Source: Clavulina sp. PMI_390 (Eukaryota > Basidiomycota > Agaricomycetes > Cantharellales > Hydnaceae). From it: 64,000 nucleotides of DNA. Shown here piece by piece: positions 12,201-23,678 of the stretch. The translations under genes were made by a program, and so were the position numbers. Below the pieces are notes generated by a model that had not been told where the DNA came from, searched no databases, and saw only the letters and a list, made by a program, of their open reading frames with translations. The DNA is taken from contig WIDE01000028.1 of assembly GCA_015039315.1 (NCBI GenBank), forward strand, positions 140,676 through 204,675. The letters run 5' to 3'. The stretch's first letter is position 1. Each line of letters begins with the position of its first letter.

Positions 12201-12879
12201 GACCGAAAAAAGGCCGATTATCCCTGTTTGGAGCAGCTGCATAGCATATTTCTCGGAAAAACTTGGGTGGGACCAAACTTATCTTCACAAGCCAGGATGA
12301 CGAGATACAAAGCATGTATAAGCCGAAAACGTGCCAGTGAATGAAACGGGAGGAGGGGGCCGGTGAGCGGTGAATGTCTCCCGCTCGCAATTATGCATGA
12401 TTCGCGTTGGATAAACAAGATTCTGAGTGGTCGTCCATGTGGAACCAGCATGGTCAAATACCTTCGGGAAGAAGCTTTATGGGGAAAGCCCGTTTTCCAG
12501 TTCGGCCCCCGAAAAGTGAATTTGATGTTTGACATGTCATGGCATGCCGCGGGATACGCAAGATCATGAAGGGAATGGAAATCCCGACGTGAGCAAACCT
12601 AGATGCCATCGCTCTGATCCTCCTTTAGTTTGCATCTCAAGGGATGAATAGAAATAGCATGGTGGAGACAAGACGCAGCGCTCATCATGACCAATTACTG
12701 AGTGGGCGCAGTGTCGGAACAGCATTGGCCGACAACCTCAAGGCGTGGGGTTCTATTAGTACCATGAGATGAGACGCTGATGATTGCAAAGAAAGCGGTA
12801 AATGGTTTGCAATAGAATACACATGAATGAGGGCAAGAATGGTGTCATGATTTTCGCTAGAATGAACAAAACCAAGACA
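9210..12879. other. gene-poor stretch
   Basis: 3.7 kb without a gene I can support on either strand. Open frames are all short, with no recognisable domain, terminal repeats or transposon motif, and I see no chain of consistent introns. It may hold decayed mobile elements or a non-coding transcript. Composition is less GC-rich than the neighbouring genes. Confidence 0.5.
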
Positions 12880-14285
12880 TTAACGGCGAGATCCCTCTGC
12901 GAAGTTACTCGGGCGTACCTTGAGTTCATCCCCCACGGATTTAACCACAATCGCGATAACTTCCGGGTCATCTCCTCTCTCCTTCAGCTTACGTTTTTGT
13001 TCATCAGATACGGCATCCCTCATGCTACTTACGCCAACCGCCAACTTGGAGCCATCGCTGCTAAATGCGACCGCTGATACCGCAGTAGGCATGCGTTGAT
13101 AAAGCTTCACGCGCTTCTTCGCTCGGTGGTCCCAGACAGCAACGGTGCCATCCGAGCCTGCTGTAGCCATGGTCTTGTGGCTGCGGAAAAGCGGCCGATG
13201 AAAAAGACATTCAGGATTACAGCGAGCAACACGGGTGCTAACAACTTACACAGGATGGAAAGCGAGTGCGTTGATAGGGTACACAAGGTCTCCCTCTGGA
13301 ATTGTCTGTCTGTGGCACTTGAAGGCATATTTGTGTGCTTGGGCCTCTGGCGACTTGTCGAAGTATTCAATGGCCACACGCCCCTCCACAGTCCCTGCCG
13401 CAAAACCTGAAACGAAGTGAGCGGCGCGTCCATTTAGTAAAGTACCGCTCTGGCAACTCACCTTCGCTGCCTGGCATTACCTTCACAGATGATGTAGTGA
13501 ATTTTAGTGGCGATGGCCGAGCCTCGATGGGACTGTCCATTTTGCGGATATCATAGTGGATGAAGACGCGAGAAGAGGCGGCAACAACGAGGTTGTATTC
13601 GACAATGTCCATCGAATAAACTCTTTCAGGTTGTTCGTGCGAGCTGATGAGAGATTTCGGATTCCCTTTGCGTGGATCCCAGAGCTTCACAGTCCTATCC
13701 CAGGACCCTGTAATAACCTGGTCTGCGAGAAGATATGAGATAGGAGACGGCGTGAAAAGGAATGGAAGGAGTAATAGGCGTACTGGTGGAATGTGAATAT
13801 AAGACGCTAGAGGCGGCAGTCTCGTGAGCGCCCAGCACAACAACACGTTCGGTGTCAAGATCCATTCTGTGGATAAAAAGAATGATTAGTTGTGATAGAG
13901 GAATACTACGAGTTGATTCACCTTCGCACCCATGAATCCAGTCCGACACTGTATCCATATCGAGGATCAGGGTCGAAGGCGCACGATAATACCGCTGCAC
14001 GATGTCTTATAGTGGACTTGACATTGGCAGAATCGATCTCGTAGAGTCTTACTAGCTATTTTTGGCAAAAATTATTTTAGAAACGCGCTTCCACATTTGT
14101 TCTGCCGTGACTCACACTATCCCATGAGGACACCAACAGCTGGTTGGAAGATTGAGGGTTGAAGTGAAGAGAGGTGATCGCATCATCAGGAGGGGAGTCG
14201 AGAATAGTGTCTACGGGTTTCGTGTCAGTACATCACTTGTAGATTTGGGCTCTGCTTCACCTCCTGGGTCTCCAATCTTGGCCAT
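12880..14285 (-). CDS. BUB3: mitotic checkpoint WD40 protein Bub3
   Basis: Seven exons (14261-14285, 14116-14210, 13922-14055, 13784-13866, 13462-13722, 13250-13406 and 12880-13180) close in frame to 351 residues, a typical Bub3 length. WD40 blades are visible as LLVSSWDSLVRLYEI, VITGSWDRTVKLWDP, and near the C-terminus MATAGSDGTVAVWDHRAKK. The last is the end-of-propeller signature of Bub3/Rae1 proteins. The GTVEGRVAIEYFD segment is also characteristic of Bub3. The protein acts at kinetochores with Bub1 and Mad3/BubR1 in the spindle checkpoint. It is divergent from the VPS68-like gene, with 201 bp between start codons. Confidence 0.92.
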
Positions 14286-14486
14286 TTTGGACAGTGCAAT
14301 TCAATTGTAGTCTGGGGCAACAACAAGGACAAATACGACACCTCAAGTCACGCTCACGCTGTGCCCTGCATTCCTCTCACCCCCTGAAGCAGCGTCAAAG
14401 ACTTGATACCCACTTCTACTTACCATCTAAATCTAAGGGGAATTTGCTCGCGTGGTCACTGCGTTTCATAAACCCATTCGCATCCA
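14286..14486. promoter_or_regulatory. bidirectional promoter region, BUB3 / VPS68-like
   Basis: 201 bp lie between two divergent start codons, so both promoters and 5' leaders must fit here. I see no clear TATA or CCAAT element. Confidence 0.4.
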
Positions 14487-15186
14487 ATGTCTCTCCCACC
14501 TCGCTACGACGTCAGTCGTGTCTGCAACTTCCCATTTGACCTTGCGCGATTGGACTTCCTTGGGAAGCACAAGGCTGCAGCAGCTGTATACGCAGCAGGG
14601 GCTGTCGTGAGTTCTGAATCTCTCTCATGACCTCATAGTTCCTCAAGCTCCCTATTTGCTGCGCGCATGCAGTTCGCAGTCGCCAACTGGGTATTCTTCG
14701 ATGCCGCAATCGTGTCTGCCCACACAAAGCCCCCACCAGATGCGCCATACGATACCGTCCTCCAAGTGACGTTCGCAGATTGGGTGCCAGGGATCTGTTC
14801 CTTGATTGGGCTGCTTGTCGTCAATCTCGTGAACAAGGCACATCTACGCGGAGATGGTGATACTTCGGCCTACACGAGCAGCGAAAGCAGCGTGGTTTGG
14901 AAAGCAAGGTTGTTTCTATTCCTCGGATTTGCCTTCATGGCTGGCGGTCTAGCAGGGAGCGTGGTATGTGCCAACCGCTCGCTTTCGTCATGATAACCGC
15001 TGGATTAATCTGCTGCTTTCTTAGACTGTACTGGTACTCAAGTACATCGTTACTGAGTATCCTCAGTATCAATATTTCGGCATTGCCAACGTAGTTCAGA
15101 ATGCCGGCATCATGGTATCAGCAGTTATCCTGTGGGTGTCTGCGACGATGGGGGAAAACGAGTATGACTATCAACTGAGTTTGTAA
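14487..15186 (+). CDS. VPS68: VPS68 / TMEM50 family (UPF0220) membrane protein
   Basis: Three exons (14487-14606, 14673-14963 and 15025-15186) give 190 residues, close to yeast Vps68 (about 184). Four hydrophobic segments are visible: AAAAVYAAGAVFAVANWVFF, the stretch around VPGICSLIGLLVVNLVN, LFLFLGFAFMAGGLAGSVTV, and VQNAGIMVSAVILWVSATMG. The family motif around the DWVPGI turn and the C-terminal pattern VVQNAGIMVSA are recognisable. Yeast Vps68 works in vacuolar and endosomal sorting as a partner of ESCRT function. It is convergent with TFIIE-alpha, with 112 bp between stop codons. Confidence 0.85.
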
Positions 15187-15298
15187 TTGTTCGCTCCGTT
15201 GTTGAGGACTTGTAATTGGATTATGAATGCTATTTGTTAATGAACGCAAGTGGTGTGTATGTGTGTCAATAAATTATGTTCCTACAACACACATTGGG

Positions 15299-17530
15299 CT
15301 ATCCCAAGCTGCTCGCTACCTCAAAGAACGCCTCATACTCCTCAGGCGTCATTTGAGAATGATGCTCGTCTGTGACATCGCTGTAATCCATCGCCACACC
15401 GTTGACTGAAAAGAATACGGACCAGTCAGTTGAAATACCAGGTGGGCGGGCGGAAGAGTACAAACCATGCACGATCACCCCACTCTTCTGAGCGCCGTCT
15501 CCACCGTTCACTACAGTTACAGAGGGGGCATCATCGGCGTCTGCAAAGTCATCGTCTTCTCGAGATCGCTTCCTGGACGATCCTGGCCGGCCAAGGTCCG
15601 AATAAGAATTGTTGTCAGATTCCAGACCCGGGAGTGGTGATGACACAGAGCCAAGAGCTGGGGAGGAGGCGGCGGGAGAGTGGGGTTGAGATGATTCCAA
15701 CTTGAGACCAAGCCCAGATGGAGTGGATAGGGATGATGATCGGTCGATATTAGCATAATACTTGGAGAGATCTAAAGGTGGTGTGGAGCAATTATGAGAA
15801 TACTGGAGAAGCAAGAGGTGGAAAAGACGTACGCTCTGCCCGAGCTTCGGGCGTCATTTCTGCGCTTTGATGTTGTGCTTCTTGTATTAGTGCTGGTTTT
15901 ACATCCACGTCTGAGTCTGCGTCTCCAAAATCGTCGTCGTCGTCGTCCATCGTAACTAGCGCGTCTAAGCCAGATAGTGCGGATAGGGGAGGAGGGACGG
16001 GTGCAGGTTCTGATGAAGTTGAAGGAAGTGCAGTGGTCGAACGAGGGGGGGAAAGAGGCTTGGTAACTGCATTCTTGATTCCAAACGCGGTCGCCTCGCC
16101 CGAAATGGTGCTGTGGGTATACCATGCTGGTAGTGCATTTTGTTGCCTGAACACGGGATGTAAATCAGCAAGAAGGGAAAGAGTAAGCATGAAGCGAAGG
16201 CACCTCTTAAGCTCCCCCTCTCTTTCTTTCTCCAGTTTCCGCCTCAGTCTCTCAGTCTCGTTCATATCCACAATCTCAACGCTGACTTTGGAACTGGATG
16301 ATTCTCCAGTAGTACCAGCAATTTTCAGGTCATCATATCCTTTCGAAGAGGCTGCAGATTGGCCACCCGATGCGGCGGCTGCGTCAAGGGCGGCTTTGTG
16401 TTGCTTCTCAGCATACTGCTTCACCCAGTCCAGAATGTCCAGCCTGTACAACAGAATATTAGTCTCGAACCAGCGGTTTGCATAGCCGAGCGTACTTGGG
16501 AAGGATCATTTCATCCGCCTTCTTTAGTAGTGAAACAATAGGTTCTGTTTTCGCGTTGAACCTCTGCATACGTTCACCAGTCCCTAGAGTGATGCTTATT
16601 AGATTCAGTGGCACCACGATTGACGCCAAGGGGAGGCTTACCGGTTGCGTTAGCAGCTTTGGGTTCATCAGCATTGTCCACGACTTCGCCTCCGCATGAA
16701 GGACAAACGAAGCCGCCAGTCATAGGATCCACTAACCGATCTACTTCCAACATGGTGTACTGTGTGCTGCAGAGTTTGCAGATGTACCCTTTGTCGGCAA
16801 GCTCCTGTTGTAGTCGCATCATGAGTAAAAAGAAATGGGCAAGCATAGGGCAAGCATAGCACTGTACTCACATTGCGGACTTTATCGTCAATGACTCGAC
16901 GCATTTCCGCTATCCCCCACTTGACCAGATTGACAAAGATAGGGTAGTCTATGTAGTAGTACTTGCGAGTGGAAGAGCGTGTCGTATTGACATCACGCTG
17001 CTCGTTTTGAGAGTGACTGATTCTTACATGAGCGAAAACGGGCACAAGAATCCCAAATGGCAGATAACTGACACCTACCACATTACTAGTCCGCTATGGA
17101 CGAGCCGTCCGAGCCGTTTTGCGGTGTCTTTGGAATGAAGACCTATTCTTCCAGCAAGATCCTCGTCTTTGAGCCTGGTGGATGTAATTCACGAAGCGGC
17201 CAACGATAGACGAGGCGATGAGGTCGGCAGCCCGCAGAGAACCAAGTTACACAATTTGTTAAGCGAGATATTCGAGACGATTGTGTAGAGAAGTACAGTT
17301 AAGACCCATTAAATTTCAATTTAGTAAAGTTAGCACTTCCATCCATAGCAGATAGGACAGCCAGAAAACTGTGGCCGCCAGCCAACGCACACATCATGCT
17401 TAGCGAGCTGGTCTAGCGCCACCACCTGCTCGACATCAAAAAATGTCCGCGCGACGTTCTGAACGAGTTGTCGCAGATGCAAGCGCTCCTCGCTGGTGAG
17501 TGGTTTGACCTGAGATGCGTCCGCACTCAT
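15299..17530 (-). CDS. TFA1: transcription initiation factor TFIIE alpha subunit
   Basis: Nine exons (17391-17530, 17079-17174, 16872-17016, 16642-16804, 16496-16583, 16204-16443, 15833-16146, 15466-15771 and 15299-15405) close to 532 residues. The N-terminal winged helix reads LVQNVARTFFDVEQVVALDQ, then KYYYIDYPIFVNLVKW. A zinc ribbon follows with CKLC and CPSC pairs. The C-terminal half is acidic and ends in MTPEEYEAFFE, typical of the C-terminal acidic region that contacts TFIIH. TFIIE recruits TFIIH to the RNA polymerase II preinitiation complex. The intron at 17017-17078 is inferred because reading through meets a stop. Its GTAGGT donor and ATCAG acceptor restore the conserved frame. The start codon lies only 52 bp from the divergent neighbour. 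Confidence 0.93.
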
Positions 17531-17582
17531 GGTTGTGTGTGTGTGGTGATGTTGAAGTTCGTCTGTGCTTGATTGGCCACTG
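17531..17582. promoter_or_regulatory. 52-bp bidirectional start-codon interval
   Basis: Only 52 bp separate the ATG of TFIIE-alpha (minus) from the ATG of the next gene (plus). It contains a short TG repeat (about 17533-17546) and an inverted CCAAT box (ATTGG at 17572-17576). Transcription start sites must lie inside the opposite gene or be extremely close to the ATGs, unless one start codon lies further downstream. Confidence 0.55.
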
Positions 17583-19473
17583 ATGGAGAGCCTCTTCACT
17601 CCGTTAGAAAGACCCACTGCTGCGCCTGAAGATGTTGGGGGTGACGACCTTATCACGCCCGTCGGCAACGTCCCAACCCCTTTCCCGCAGCTAGCTGTCA
17701 ATTCGCGTGCCCAAAACAGGAGAAATGCGGAGCAGACGCAAATCTTCAATGTCTCCTCAACCCAGCAATTAGTACGCCACATCAGATCCGATTATCAAAC
17801 TTTGGACTCACCCGACTCACCGTTATCAGGATGTCGCCCCAGCGATCGCTCAGGCCTACGCGCTTCTTGAGGAAGTACAGGATGCAGCCCTTTTCGCATT
17901 GCTGCCGCTTCTTGAGCCAATCCTTCCAGGAATACGTACCAGAACACTTGCAGAATCTCCTAGTCCGCCCACATCCCCATTCTCCTCATCGCAGCTGTCT
18001 CAGAGGCTCCAAATTGTCGCAAATGCTCTGTCATCCACACTCTCTGACTCGCCTGCATCCCCTTCGACCCCTGCCGAATCTCTCACCGTTATCCAGCAAT
18101 CCATTTCTTCTGTCCCCGCACAATCACTCCTACAAAATGATATCCGTCTTGCCGAGAATATCCTCCTCGCGATGACTAGTGCCAGCCGTATCTTATCACA
18201 TTCGCCTACCACTACATCATCTAGTTCAGGTCACCCGCTCAACGATTCAGAAGACGAGTTGGAGGAATTTCGCCAGAAGTTAGCCCGCTTGTTCCAGTCA
18301 TCTGCACTAGATGATTTATCTCTGCCCCTCAACACAAACCCCGCGGTCAACATTCAGAATGCAGTCACATTGAATCAATTGGCAGATGTGGGAATTGCTC
18401 TTCTCAACGAACTCACAATCCGTCGAGAACAATCTCAAGACGAAATGTCTTTGCTGGACCATAGATCGCTTCATTCCGAGTTGCCCCCAGAGTATGAGCA
18501 CGAGCCCCCGGCGTATGGTCTCTCTTTGGACGGCGAAGCCAAGCCGAACAAACTCCGGCTTGTGCAGTCGGCTCCCGATCTTGCTCGGTTGAGCCAATCA
18601 TCTGCGACCAACGAGAAAATGCAGCTTGACCTGGATCACGTCACTCAGGCCATCGAGCGTATGCAGGCTGTTGCTCCGCAGATTCCAGGGCAGAGGGTAG
18701 AACTGGACGTGACCAAACGGCAAGAGCTCGAGCTTGCTCGGATCATGGGCTCTGTTGCACGTCTTGGAACGCGGTTGGACTCCCAGCGTGCGCAGGGCAG
18801 GACCCTTAGCCCTCCATCTCGAGAGGTGCTAGCTTCCCTGTCGTACGACCCCAAAGTTGACAAGGGGAAGGGCCGAGCAAACGATTCGGACGACTTGGAA
18901 GACTTTTTGGAGACCCTTTCCCGAGCGCAGGGGCATCGGCTCATGGATCAAAGGGCAGAAGTTTCCGCAAACGCCATGTCCCGCTTGCGATCGATTGAGT
19001 CTGCAAAGGCTCGTACGTCCGGCAATGTAGGCCTGGCTTGGTTTATGTCTCTCTTGACACTATTGACTTATTCTTCTATATAGGATGCCTCAATTGTAGA
19101 TAGAATCCAGCAGGGGGTACAGCGGGAGCGGTTCCATAGCCAGTCGGCAATCTTTTCCCCGAAACAAGGGGTTCAAGACAGCACCACGCTTCTTACACTC
19201 CCTGAGTTTATCAACGAAAGCCGGGAGCGTGCAGCAACCACCTCCACAGCCTCTGAGATAATTTCCAACGACCACACTGAGATGACGACTCCACCCCTAT
19301 CGCGTCAAGGCTCCACATCATCTGGCAAGGGATTGGCTCTCAAACATAAAAGGAGCTTATTTGGGATTCGTCCACGTAGCAACTCAGTGCCCGTCCGTGA
19401 AACACCCCCAAAAGCTGGTGAACAGAAAGCCGAAAAGCCGAAGCCATCAAGCAGTATGTCTTCAAGACAGTGA
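17583..19473 (+). CDS. uncharacterised Ser/Leu-rich protein (possibly N-terminal part of a longer protein)
   Basis: I do not recognise a domain. Exons 17583-17771, 17830-19026 and 19084 onward are joined by introns of 58 and 57 nt with good GT-AG sites. The frame then reaches a TGA at 19473, giving 591 residues. Visible: a leucine-rich helix (YALLEEVQDAALFALLPLLE), many Ser/Pro stretches, a charged helix around ELARIMGSVARLGTRLDSQR, and a basic Ser-rich tail. A canonical intron (19454-19510, GTATGT...CTAG) would skip this stop and join in frame to the UBE3D-like sequence that follows, giving a protein of about 984 residues. Only 42 bp separate this stop from the next candidate ATG, so readthrough by splicing is a real possibility. 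Confidence 0.65.
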
Positions 19474-19515
19474 CCCCATAATATGGCCAAGCTTATCGAT
19501 TTGTTACTAGGCTTG

Positions 19516-21198
19516 ATGACTCCCCAGTATGTGGCAGAGCACCAAGAAAACCTTGGTTTCGTCTCCGTTCAGATTACGCTTCCAGCTGCCACCGCTTCGA
19601 ACGAGTGGAAGGTAGCTTTTGACCGGAAGCCAACCAACTCCACTAGCTCGTCCCTTCTCCTGAAATCAACCCAGGGTACCCCTCCATTTATCGTCGCACT
19701 TCCCGTTGCAGTGCCGACCACTGCCCCCGATGCCATCACAAGCAAGCGAGAAAACGACCGACTGGAGGTGAAGCTATCCTGTCCCCCTCGGAACCGTGAA
19801 CAACTCGGTCACTCGCCTCTCCTCGATGCGGCTCAGCTTAACGCCCTATCGCCTGCGACTTTCATCTGCGCTTCGTGCTCCCTTCCACTGATCCAATGCC
19901 GATCGGAGACGTCCGGGATGCTCGCCTTTGCTGACCTTCCATCCGAATATTGGGCAGAGCTTGTTGAGGCGTGGATGTGCCACTCCGAGCAGAAGCTATC
20001 GGCTGATGTGGTCAAGCAAAGCAAAGGTGGAGCTCGAGGGACGCAGCCGACCGTCAAGCAAGCGCTTGTTGGTGGTAGTTATCTTCTGGTCAACGCCGAA
20101 TCAGTGAAGCAAGGAAACCTTCGGTTTTCTCCATTAGTCAAGGTATGCCTCTCGTAATTGACTTTTATCTTGCACCTCCTGTTTTTTGGGGGGTTCTTTT
20201 CTTTCGTACGGACACATAAGAAGGCCATCGCCGAATCTTTCACCGGTGGTTGTTACATCTTTCACTACCCTTCTCATGCGAAAGGACTGCCCAAAGCGTC
20301 CGTGTCCGTGAGGGGTCGTAGTGCGAAGGTGTGCAACAGGTTCAACCTTTGCGCCGATACAAACTGTCCAAAATCAAAGATTTCTGCCCATAACAAACTC
20401 CAAAGCAGGAAGGTTCATCTGTTTGGAGCTACATGCGGGCATACACTACTTCAGCTTTACATCACTTGTGCATCGATCTTTTCTGCTTTCTCTTCACATA
20501 CTGAACTGGCTCTTTTTCTAAGCAATCTGTGGAATGGCGGCCCATACGGTGCATCTGTGGCGCAGCACTTGGCGCTCGTGGCCTGGATGCTAAGCAAGAT
20601 ACCGCAACCTTCCGCTTTGCTAAATACGCTATTCGCCCCACTGGTGGGTCAGCTGGGTGAGTTTCCATCCCGTTGCAGTCGCGTGAGGTTTACTCATCTT
20701 CGCACCATACCTCGTTCAGATATCACAAGCCAATACCAATTTCAGCATACGTCGTAGCTGACATGATGGAGATCATTCAAGCGCACGCGTCCTATCGCTT
20801 CGTCATCCATGACGAGGAAGAGGAAAAAGTGCGAATGCTGATCTGGCTTTTCAATCCCTCGGTCCGGGTTTCTCACTCGGTATCACGAGCCTTTGCGCTC
20901 ACCAAGACTGGTAGCACCTCGGCTGCCAAGGTCTTCTTCAAGCTTGTAGGGCCCAAGGAAACACTTTCTGTGGAGCAGTGAGTTGATTTTCTATAATCTG
21001 GCGTTGGAACATTTCTCACTTAGGATCAATCCCAGGATCCACGCAAATTATCCTGACTTTGCAGCTGGAGAGCATCTGTTCTATCCTATCAGTGTCTGCC
21101 ACTCTCTTGCTACTCTGCTCCAGAATACCAATATCGCGTATCCTCCTTCGATGCGGCTGCTGGGTAATCTCAACTTGGGGTGGCTACCGAAGGCTTGA
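19516..21198 (+). CDS. HECT-like E2-binding E3 ubiquitin ligase (UBE3D / HECT_2 family)
   Basis: Coding blocks 19516-20142, 20523-20656, 20720-20977 and 21024-21198 close in frame to 397 residues, matching UBE3D (about 390). Family features seen: the cysteine pair FICASCSLPL, the conserved ELVEAWMCH, the second cysteine cluster RCICGA, YHKPIPISAYVVADMMEI, and a C-terminal block ending GWLPKA. UBE3D binds E2 enzymes such as UBCH10 and promotes ubiquitin transfer. The 380-nt intron at 20143-20522 is long for this region. It is preferred because it brings FSPLVK next to EWRPIRC as in relatives. The start is uncertain: ATG 19516 is taken from homologous length, but splicing could fuse it to the upstream gene. 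Confidence 0.85.
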
Positions 21199-21533
21199 TG
21201 CAGCTGATTGTGAAGAGATTCCCTTATTTTTCTATTCTTGGGTCCGGGATGGGTGTAGGTTTTGCAGTCGTTCGTGTATGTTGTATTATTTAGGGCCAAT
21301 ATTGTATTCTCCCTATGACGAAACATTCCCTCTTACTATGAGTCCTTGCACACCAGTAAAGCCAAGAATGAGGCGATCAGTAAAGCTTTTGTTAAAGGAG
21401 CTGGACTAGTGTACATGCGGTGTGATATAGAAATATGATGTTATGCAGAGAGCGAACCCGGAAGCTACAAATAACGAGGAAGGTCCAAACATATGAGGCA
21501 CATCGGCAGAGAATATTGTCAATGCTAGGGATG
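21199..21533. other. convergent spacer UBE3D-like / RUD3
   Basis: 335 bp between two facing stop codons. It presumably holds both 3' UTRs. I see no gene or repeat. Confidence 0.4.
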
Positions 21534-23367
21534 TCACTCTCCACCCAATGAGTCCGAAGAGACCACCGATGAGATTGAAGGGGTGGTAGACATCGAGGAC
21601 GAGCCAGGTTGTAGTTGGCCGTTTGTTGTGCTGACCGCACGCAGTGAGCGGGGTTGCTGGAACGATGGCCTTCGGTCTGCGCGTGGACTTGGGGGAGTGG
21701 ATGGCGAATTAGGGAGGAGAGCGTTGGTGTGTGTTGGAGAGAAGGCGGCGGAGGCGGAGGGCGACGTTGCAGATTCTTTGAGTAGGTACTCCACCCACAT
21801 TTTAGAGAACGACTGGGAAAAGCAGGAAAGGATGGTTAAAACCACGGTGAGACTTCTCTTGCGATGGTGACACTAACCTCGGTCTCATCAGTCTTGCTCA
21901 GATCAACGATTTTCGAGGTTGAAGATACTCGTCTACCGGGTATAGGTGCAGCACCGTAAGGGGCAGGGTTTGAGCGCTGAAGTCCCGCCTTCTCTCGCTC
22001 AGCGTCATCCCAAGACAAGATTGAGGCGAGCACGGAGAGCACTTCAAAGCGTTTTGAATCGCCACGTGCCGCCCCCAAGAATTGTAACATTACATTGGTG
22101 ACCAATCGCTTGTCGACGCTACTGTCTGAGGACGATTTGCGAAGTCGGCGAAGTGCTTCTGTTAGATGCTCATTGGCAATCACAGCTAGAGACAGAGTTC
22201 AGTGTATTTGTGTAGAAAGGAGTCAGATGATTGTGCAAACCTTCGTGCCTGAGTTTTCCTATCAGTATAGTCTTCTCTTTCACGTCCTTCTCCAGTGCAG
22301 CGACTTGGTCTGCGTTACTAGACGATGATGAAACTTGCTCCTATCATATCATGAGGGTCATAAGTAAGCGGCAAGAAATAAGTAGTAAGCTTTACATGCC
22401 TCAGCCATGTAGGCCCGATGTTTGAACTCGGCTAGGAGATTTGTGGCATGGCGGAGTTGGCTTTCCAGTTCCCCAACAGCCTGTTTCATCTCTCTCTCTT
22501 TACCTAAAGTGACACGGTGTAAGGATTCAAGTACAGAGAAGAGATAGCAGTGGTAACGTACCGGCCTGGAAATCCTCCAGAACTGATTGGAGATTTGCTG
22601 ATGTCTTCTTCTCCCGGATGACCTCTCGAGCTTGGGCCTCCCGTTCAGCCGCTTCAACCTCTAGTTCTCTTGATAAGGCCTCTACTTGTGCAGTCAATTG
22701 CTCGTTCCGCAGTGCCTCGTCTTGAGCGGCCCTTTCCCACTCGTCCCGTTCCTGTCGCATTCGCTCCAATTCCGCAGCATCTCGTTCGCGGACGGTCGAT
22801 TCGTATGCTGTGTCTTCCTGAGCCCGATTACGGAGAGCGTCTAACTCTCTCGATATTCGCTCTGCTTCGTCGTTGGAAGTGATGAGCTCGGTATTGAGGG
22901 TACTAATTGTGTTGGATAGGTCTTCGTTTTCAGCTGTCAAGTTCTGAATGATTTGCTCTCTTCGATCGAGTTCTTCCTAGTGAAGTAATGGTCTTTAATA
23001 AGTTTCATGAAACATATGAGGCTGTAAATGGTTGTGCACATACCGCATCCTGCTTCAGCTTGTTGCCCAAAGTTGTCCGCATCGCAGTGACTTTGTCCAA
23101 TAGAGTACGATAATGTTCATCAAGGGTGTCCTTCTCGGCTCGAGTCCGCTCAAGCTCAGCTCTAAGCACGGATATCTGGTCGGATGGTTGTGAAGAACCT
23201 CCTTTGGATGTCCCATTGGAGTGGACGGAAGTTATAGCGGGTGACGAAAGAGAGGACGAATCATCATGGTCATTAGATGATGACCCATTTGTGTGCTCGG
23301 AGGAGAGTCGAATGCTATCGAGCGCCTCGTTGGCGGCATCAACAGCGCTTGTCGTGCTGGATTCCAT
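21534..23367 (-). CDS. RUD3: Golgi tether with GRAB domain, RUD3 / GMAP-210 type
   Basis: Six exons (23044-23367, 22562-22976, 22400-22503, 22241-22340, 21878-22185 and 21534-21812) close to 509 residues, near yeast Rud3 (484). A Ser-rich N-terminus is followed by long coiled coil (ELERTRAEKDTLDEHYRTLL, then DEWERAAQDEALRNEQLTAQ). The GRAB domain then reads LVTNVMLQFL, RGDSKRFEVLSVLASILSWD, and DAEREKAGLQR. GRAB binds Arf1-GTP and places the tether on cis-Golgi membranes. After it come FSKMWVEYLLKES and a Ser/Pro tail. The third intron only keeps phase if its donor is GC (GAG|GCATGT), giving a GC-AG intron at 22341-22399. Confidence 0.9.
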
Positions 23368-23678
23368 TGCTGGGTGGCAGACGCGAAGAACCAAACACGC
23401 CACGCGGACACGTCCCTGTGCAGGGTCCGCCTGTTGATGTCAGGAACATCGATACTAGGCCGCTTTCACTATGCAGGCGAATTCAAAAATATAAAAACTT
23501 CCTCGCCACTTGGACCATGCAGACATATCAATGCAGAATGAGGGAACGCCGAATGGGATTTGACATTTCAAGATTCAGCAAGTAACTATGAACAATCGCT
23601 CAAGGCGCGAGCAATAAAGTAGCAAAGGGACACTGCAAATTAAAACAAAAGGTTTGTGGGCGAGGCGAAAGAGTACAC
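23368..23678. other. spacer upstream of RUD3
   Basis: 311 bp between the RUD3 start and the stop of the next minus-strand gene. It should hold the RUD3 promoter. Nothing specific is recognised. Confidence 0.35.

Noticed and set aside
17059..17081. TFIIE-alpha exon starting with VGVSYLPFGILVP
   Set aside because: Reading in from the previous exon meets a TAG. The segment is better explained as part of a 62-nt intron.
20160..20520. Coding continuation of the UBE3D-like gene through this stretch
   Set aside because: It is open in one frame but gives a sequence unlike the family. Removing it as an intron restores the expected spacing between conserved blocks.
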